NCBI RefSeq assembly: GCF_041080625.1
Contig: NZ_CP163518.1
Span: forward strand, 7,309,501 to 7,373,500
DNA from: Streptomyces sp. CG1
GTDB lineage: Bacteria; Actinomycetota; Actinomycetes; Streptomycetales; Streptomycetaceae
Direction: 5' to 3'
Length of the DNA stretch: 64,000 nucleotides
Each line of letters starts with the position of its first letter. Positions within the stretch are counted from its first letter, which is position 1. Shown in pieces: positions 62,947-64,000 of this stretch. The position numbers and the translations under genes were made by a program. The notes under the pieces are model-generated. The model saw nothing but the letters and a program-made list of their open reading frames with translations, was not told where the DNA came from and did not search any database.

Positions 62947-64000
62947 ATGGAAACCGTCATCCTTGCTGTAGTCATCGCTGTGGTCGTGATCGGCGCGCTC
63001 GGTGGGCTGATCGTGGGCAGCCGGCGCCGGAAGCCGCTGCCACCGCCGCCCCCGAAGACGCCCGACATCACCGCACCCCCGGCCGAGCCGCACGTCGGCG
63101 ACGAGGCCGAGACGCCGCGCGACGAACCGCGCCGGACGATCGAGGAGGTGGATCTCCCCGGCGGCGCCGCACCGGTCGCCGTGGAGGAGCCTCCTGTTGG
63201 CCCCGTCCTCGAAGAGGCTCCCGAGCTAGAGGTCCCGGAGCCCACCGCAGGCCGGCTGGTCCGGCTGCGCGCCCGCCTGTCCCGCTCCCAGAACGCTCTC
63301 GGCAAGGGCCTGCTCACGCTGCTCTCGCGTGAGCACCTGGACGACGAGACCTGGGAGGAGATCGAGGACACGCTGCTCACCGCCGACGTCGGCGTGCAGC
63401 CCACCCAGGAACTGGTCGAGGGCCTGCGCGAGCGCGTGAAGGTGCTCGGCACCCGCACCCCGGACGAACTGCGCGGCCTGCTGCGCGAGGAGCTGCTCAA
63501 GCTGGTCGGCACCGACGTCGACCGCTCGGTGAAGACCGAGCCCGAGGACCGCAAGCCCGGCATCGTGATGGTCGTCGGCGTCAACGGCACCGGCAAGACC
63601 ACCACCACCGGCAAGCTCGCGCGCGTGCTCGTGGCCGACGGCCGCACCGTCGTCCTGGGCGCCGCCGACACCTTCCGTGCCGCCGCCGCCGACCAGCTGC
63701 AGACCTGGGGCGAGCGCGTCGGCGCCCACACCGTGCGCGGGCCCGAGGCCGGCGACCCCGCCTCCGTCGCCTTCGACGCGGTCAAGGAAGGCAAGGAGAT
63801 GGGGGTCGACGTCGTCCTCATCGACACCGCCGGCCGGCTGCACACCAAGACCGGCCTCATGGACGAGCTGGGCAAGGTCAAGCGGGTCGTGGAGAAGCAC
63901 GCGCCGCTCGACGAGGTGCTGCTCGTCCTGGACGCCACCACCGGCCAGAACGGCCTGGTGCAGGCCCGTGTCTTCGCGGAGGTCGTGGACATCACCGGCA
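62947..64000 (+). CDS. ftsY: Signal recognition particle receptor FtsY (cut by window end)
   Basis: ATG 62947 starts a frame that stays open to the window end (351 codons seen). Residues 2-24 form a membrane segment (TVILAVVIAVVVIGALGGLI). A ~75-residue acidic Pro-rich A region follows. The N domain leads into the GTPase G domain: VVGVNGTGKTTTTGKLARVL, DTFRAAAADQLQTWGER and LIDTAGRLHTKTGLMDEL. FtsY receives SRP-ribosome complexes at the membrane for insertion and secretion. The usual ffh gene is expected further right. Confidence 0.96.
   Translation, partial: METVILAVVIAVVVIGALGGLIVGSRRRKPLPPPPPKTPDITAPPAEPHVGDEAETPRDEPRRTIEEVDLPGGAAPVAVEEPPVGPVLEEAPELEVPEPTAGRLVRLRARLSRSQNALGKGLLTLLSREHLDDETWEEIEDTLLTADVGVQPTQELVEGLRERVKVLGTRTPDELRGLLREELLKLVGTDVDRSVKTEPEDRKPGIVMVVGVNGTGKTTTTGKLARVLVADGRTVVLGAADTFRAAAADQLQTWGERVGAHTVRGPEAGDPASVAFDAVKEGKEMGVDVVLIDTAGRLHTKTGLMDELGKVKRVVEKHAPLDEVLLVLDATTGQNGLVQARVFAEVVDITG

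Noticed and set aside
62700..63995. Long minus-strand frames opposite ftsY
   Set aside because: They are Ser/Thr/Arg-rich shadows of the clear SRP-receptor GTPase on the plus strand.

Overview
The window is a GC-rich chromosomal segment from a Streptomyces-type actinomycete. Evidence: an AccB-AccE pair, two tandem conservons (CvnA-B-C-D G-protein modules), an HU protein with an H1-like lysine-rich tail (HupS type), a SARP/AfsR regulator, a GlcP-type glucose permease, frequent GTG starts and strong third-position GC. The gene order (accB-accE ... gltX ... ndgR-leuCD-hupS-gpsA-ddl-thiLD-rpmB ... recG-rsmD-coaD-rpmF-rnc-mutM-smc-glcP-ftsY) matches, as far as I remember it, the core region SCO5535 to SCO5580 of S. 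coelicolor. I could not run a comparison and do not name the species.

Layout. 1-800: end of accB, then accE and a terminator. 804-2497: remnant of a NACHT/leucine-rich-repeat NTPase that kept its start region but lost its P-loop core out of frame. 2600-13170 (minus): two complete conservons, whose cvnD genes share a 200-bp identical tract. 13749-16475: a 64-aa protein with a doubled ANPRRT motif, a FAH-family enzyme overlapping gltX, and a terminator. 16482-18084: broken ParE/RelE-like toxin, HAD hydrolase, and five tRNA genes (2 tRNA-Gln, 3 tRNA-Glu) close to the glutamyl-tRNA synthetase gene. 18102-22357: MerR regulator divergent from a DUF4188 protein, then the IclR regulator ndgR divergent from leuCD.

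22624-30728: small conserved protein, hupS, cofC (coenzyme F420), acyltransferase-gpsA (phospholipid), ddl (peptidoglycan), lipoprotein and RAM-domain protein, thiL-thiD (thiamine). 30716-35146: SARP-type regulator and FAD monooxygenase, probably an accessory insertion. 35284-37421: rpmB and a DAK/FakA-like kinase. 37434-42235: an HSP90-like ATPase and a 983-aa TPR protein in a tightly coupled operon, probably inserted between the kinase and recG. 42457-49810: recG, rsmD, coaD, a DivIVA-like coiled-coil protein, DUF177-rpmF-rnc, mutM. 49783-52819: HxlR regulator divergent from a WrbA-like flavoprotein, an acetyltransferase, and a surface CAP protein with Pro-Gln repeats. 53000-59390: acylphosphatase, a 67-aa coiled-coil protein behind a strongly structured leader, smc, and glcP. 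59507-64000: small protein, luciferase-like oxidoreductase, small protein, NCS1 permease and the start of ftsY (cut by the window end).

Most genes serve core functions: translation, DNA repair and segregation, protein secretion and primary metabolism. The parts most worth following up are the HSP90-TPR pair, the structured leader before the 67-aa protein, a dispersed GC-rich element present three times (once in frame inside the SMC hinge), the NACHT-LRR remnant, the conservon gene-conversion tract, and a phased operator-like array upstream of thiL.
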